Assembly (NCBI GenBank): GCA_946887065.1
Contig: CAMPKL010000201.1
Location: forward strand, 1 to 6,680
DNA length: 6,680 nt
Direction of reading: 5' to 3'
Source: an uncultured Bryobacterales bacterium
GTDB taxonomy: Bacteria; Acidobacteriota; Terriglobia; Bryobacterales; UBA6623
The position numbers and the translations under genes were made by a program. Shown here piece by piece: positions 6,008 to 6,680 of the stretch. The notes under the pieces are model-generated. The model had not been told where the DNA came from and did no database searches. It saw only the letters and a program-made list of their open reading frames with translations. How positions within the stretch are numbered: the first letter of the stretch is position 1; every line of letters begins with the position of its first letter.

Positions 6008-6680
6008 ATGCCAGTTGACTCCTCGGCGCAAGTCGCTTCCACCGCTCGCATTGCGCCTGGGGCCGTAATCGGCCCGAACGTGCGCATCGCGGACTTTTGC
6101 GTCATCGAAGACGACGTCGTCATCGGTGAAGGCTGTACGATCGAGCCGCACGTCTACATCAAGCGCTGGACCACGCTGGGGAAGAACAACAGCGTCTCGG
6201 CGGGCGCCGTTCTGGGAACCGATCCGCTCGACAAAAACTTCACCGGCGAGCGCAGCTTTCTCGTGATCGGCGACGGCAACGTCATCCGCGAACACTACAC
6301 CATCAGCCGCGGCACAAAGCCGGAGTCAACGACCGTCATCGGCAGCCGAAACTACATCATGACGTCCGGCCACATCGCTCATAACTGCATCATCGGCGAC
6401 GACAACGTCGTCGCCAGTTGCACGCTAGTCGCCGGCTACGTCGAGATCGGCAATCGCGCCTTCCTCTCCGGCGGGGTTGTGGTCCATCAATTTTCGAAGA
6501 TCGGCGATCTTGCCATGATCGGCGGCAACACACGCGTCAATAAAGACGTCCCGCCCTATTTTCTCTACAGCGGCTTCGACGTCACCCCGATGGGCGTCAA
6601 CACCGTCGGACTGCGGCGCGCAGGATTCGCCCAAAGCGATCTGGCGCCGCTCAAGAAAGCCTTCCGCCTTTTATTTGTTT
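6008..6680 (+). CDS. lpxA: Acyl-ACP--UDP-N-acetylglucosamine O-acyltransferase LpxA, 3'-truncated
   Basis: LpxA starts lipid A synthesis by moving a 3-hydroxyacyl chain from acyl carrier protein to UDP-GlcNAc in the cytoplasm. The 224 visible codons form a left-handed beta-helix of hexapeptide repeats (IGPNVRIADF, VIGEGCTIEPHVYI) and reach the C-terminal helical part at GLRRAGF. About 30-50 residues lie past the window. From about residue 112 it aligns with E. coli LpxA without gaps. H125 in GHIAHNC (base 6380) is the catalytic base; VHQF gives H160, and DVPPY, GVN and R204 are kept. Gly173, the acyl-length ruler position, is kept as in the C14-selective E. coli enzyme. Oddities: the Asp after the catalytic His is Asn126, and E. 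coli His144 is Tyr144. ATG 6008 is the only sensible start; there is no Shine-Dalgarno, and the gap to the M16 gene is 8 bases, so coupling is likely. lpxD, fabZ or lpxB, its usual neighbours, are not in view. Confidence 0.93.
   Translation, partial: MPVDSSAQVASTARIAPGAVIGPNVRIADFCVIEDDVVIGEGCTIEPHVYIKRWTTLGKNNSVSAGAVLGTDPLDKNFTGERSFLVIGDGNVIREHYTISRGTKPESTTVIGSRNYIMTSGHIAHNCIIGDDNVVASCTLVAGYVEIGNRAFLSGGVVVHQFSKIGDLAMIGGNTRVNKDVPPYFLYSGFDVTPMGVNTVGLRRAGFAQSDLAPLKKAFRLLFV

Noticed and set aside
6425..6634. Minus-strand 69-codon frame inside lpxA
   Set aside because: It is antisense to conserved LpxA residues, including VHQF and DVPPY; a shadow frame.

Overview
The window looks like a stretch of core chromosome from a GC-rich, Gram-negative, lipid A-making bacterium. 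It carries six protein-coding genes, two of them cut by the window edges, and almost no free intergenic DNA. There is no sign of an insertion sequence, phage, CRISPR array, tRNA or rRNA. The lpxA gene and a pair of exported M16 peptidase-like proteins, one a predicted lipoprotein, imply an outer membrane. The Nudix-MBL fusion and a LpxA variant with Gly-Tyr where E. coli has Gly-His remind me of Acidobacteriota. That placement is from memory and is tentative; Planctomycetota or another deep Gram-negative phylum is possible.

Layout. (1) Bases 1-1221, plus strand: the 3' part of a fusion protein with a NUDT19-like Nudix domain followed by a LACTB2/glyoxalase II-like metallo-beta-lactamase domain. 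The reading frame is open to the left edge, so the gene begins outside the window. (2) 1228-2277, plus: queA, the penultimate-step enzyme of queuosine tRNA modification, 6 bases after gene 1 and probably co-transcribed with it. (3) 2274-3032, minus: a 252-residue soluble protein I do not recognise, convergent with queA and overlapping its stop by 4 bases. (4) 3033-3165: the only real intergenic region, divergent, with a nested inverted repeat and weak promoter-like elements. (5) 3166-4524 and 4521-5999, plus: two M16 family proteins overlapping by ATGA. The first keeps the zinc-binding HxxEH motif and lacks the Arg/Tyr pair; the second lacks the zinc site and keeps the Arg/Tyr pair. (6) 6008 to the right edge, plus: lpxA, missing its last few dozen codons, 8 bases after the second M16 gene.

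How the genes work together. The clearest unit is the M16 pair. The sequences support one heterodimeric zinc protease with its active site shared between a lipid-anchored catalytic subunit and a periplasmic partner. Its tight packing with lpxA suggests one envelope-related transcript, though the functional link is inference. Genes 1 and 2 form a separate housekeeping-type unit. I found no convincing wholly new system. The points most worth following are the split M16 active site, the altered dyad residue and Tyr144 in LpxA, the unrecognised minus-strand protein, and the inverted repeats before the M16 genes.
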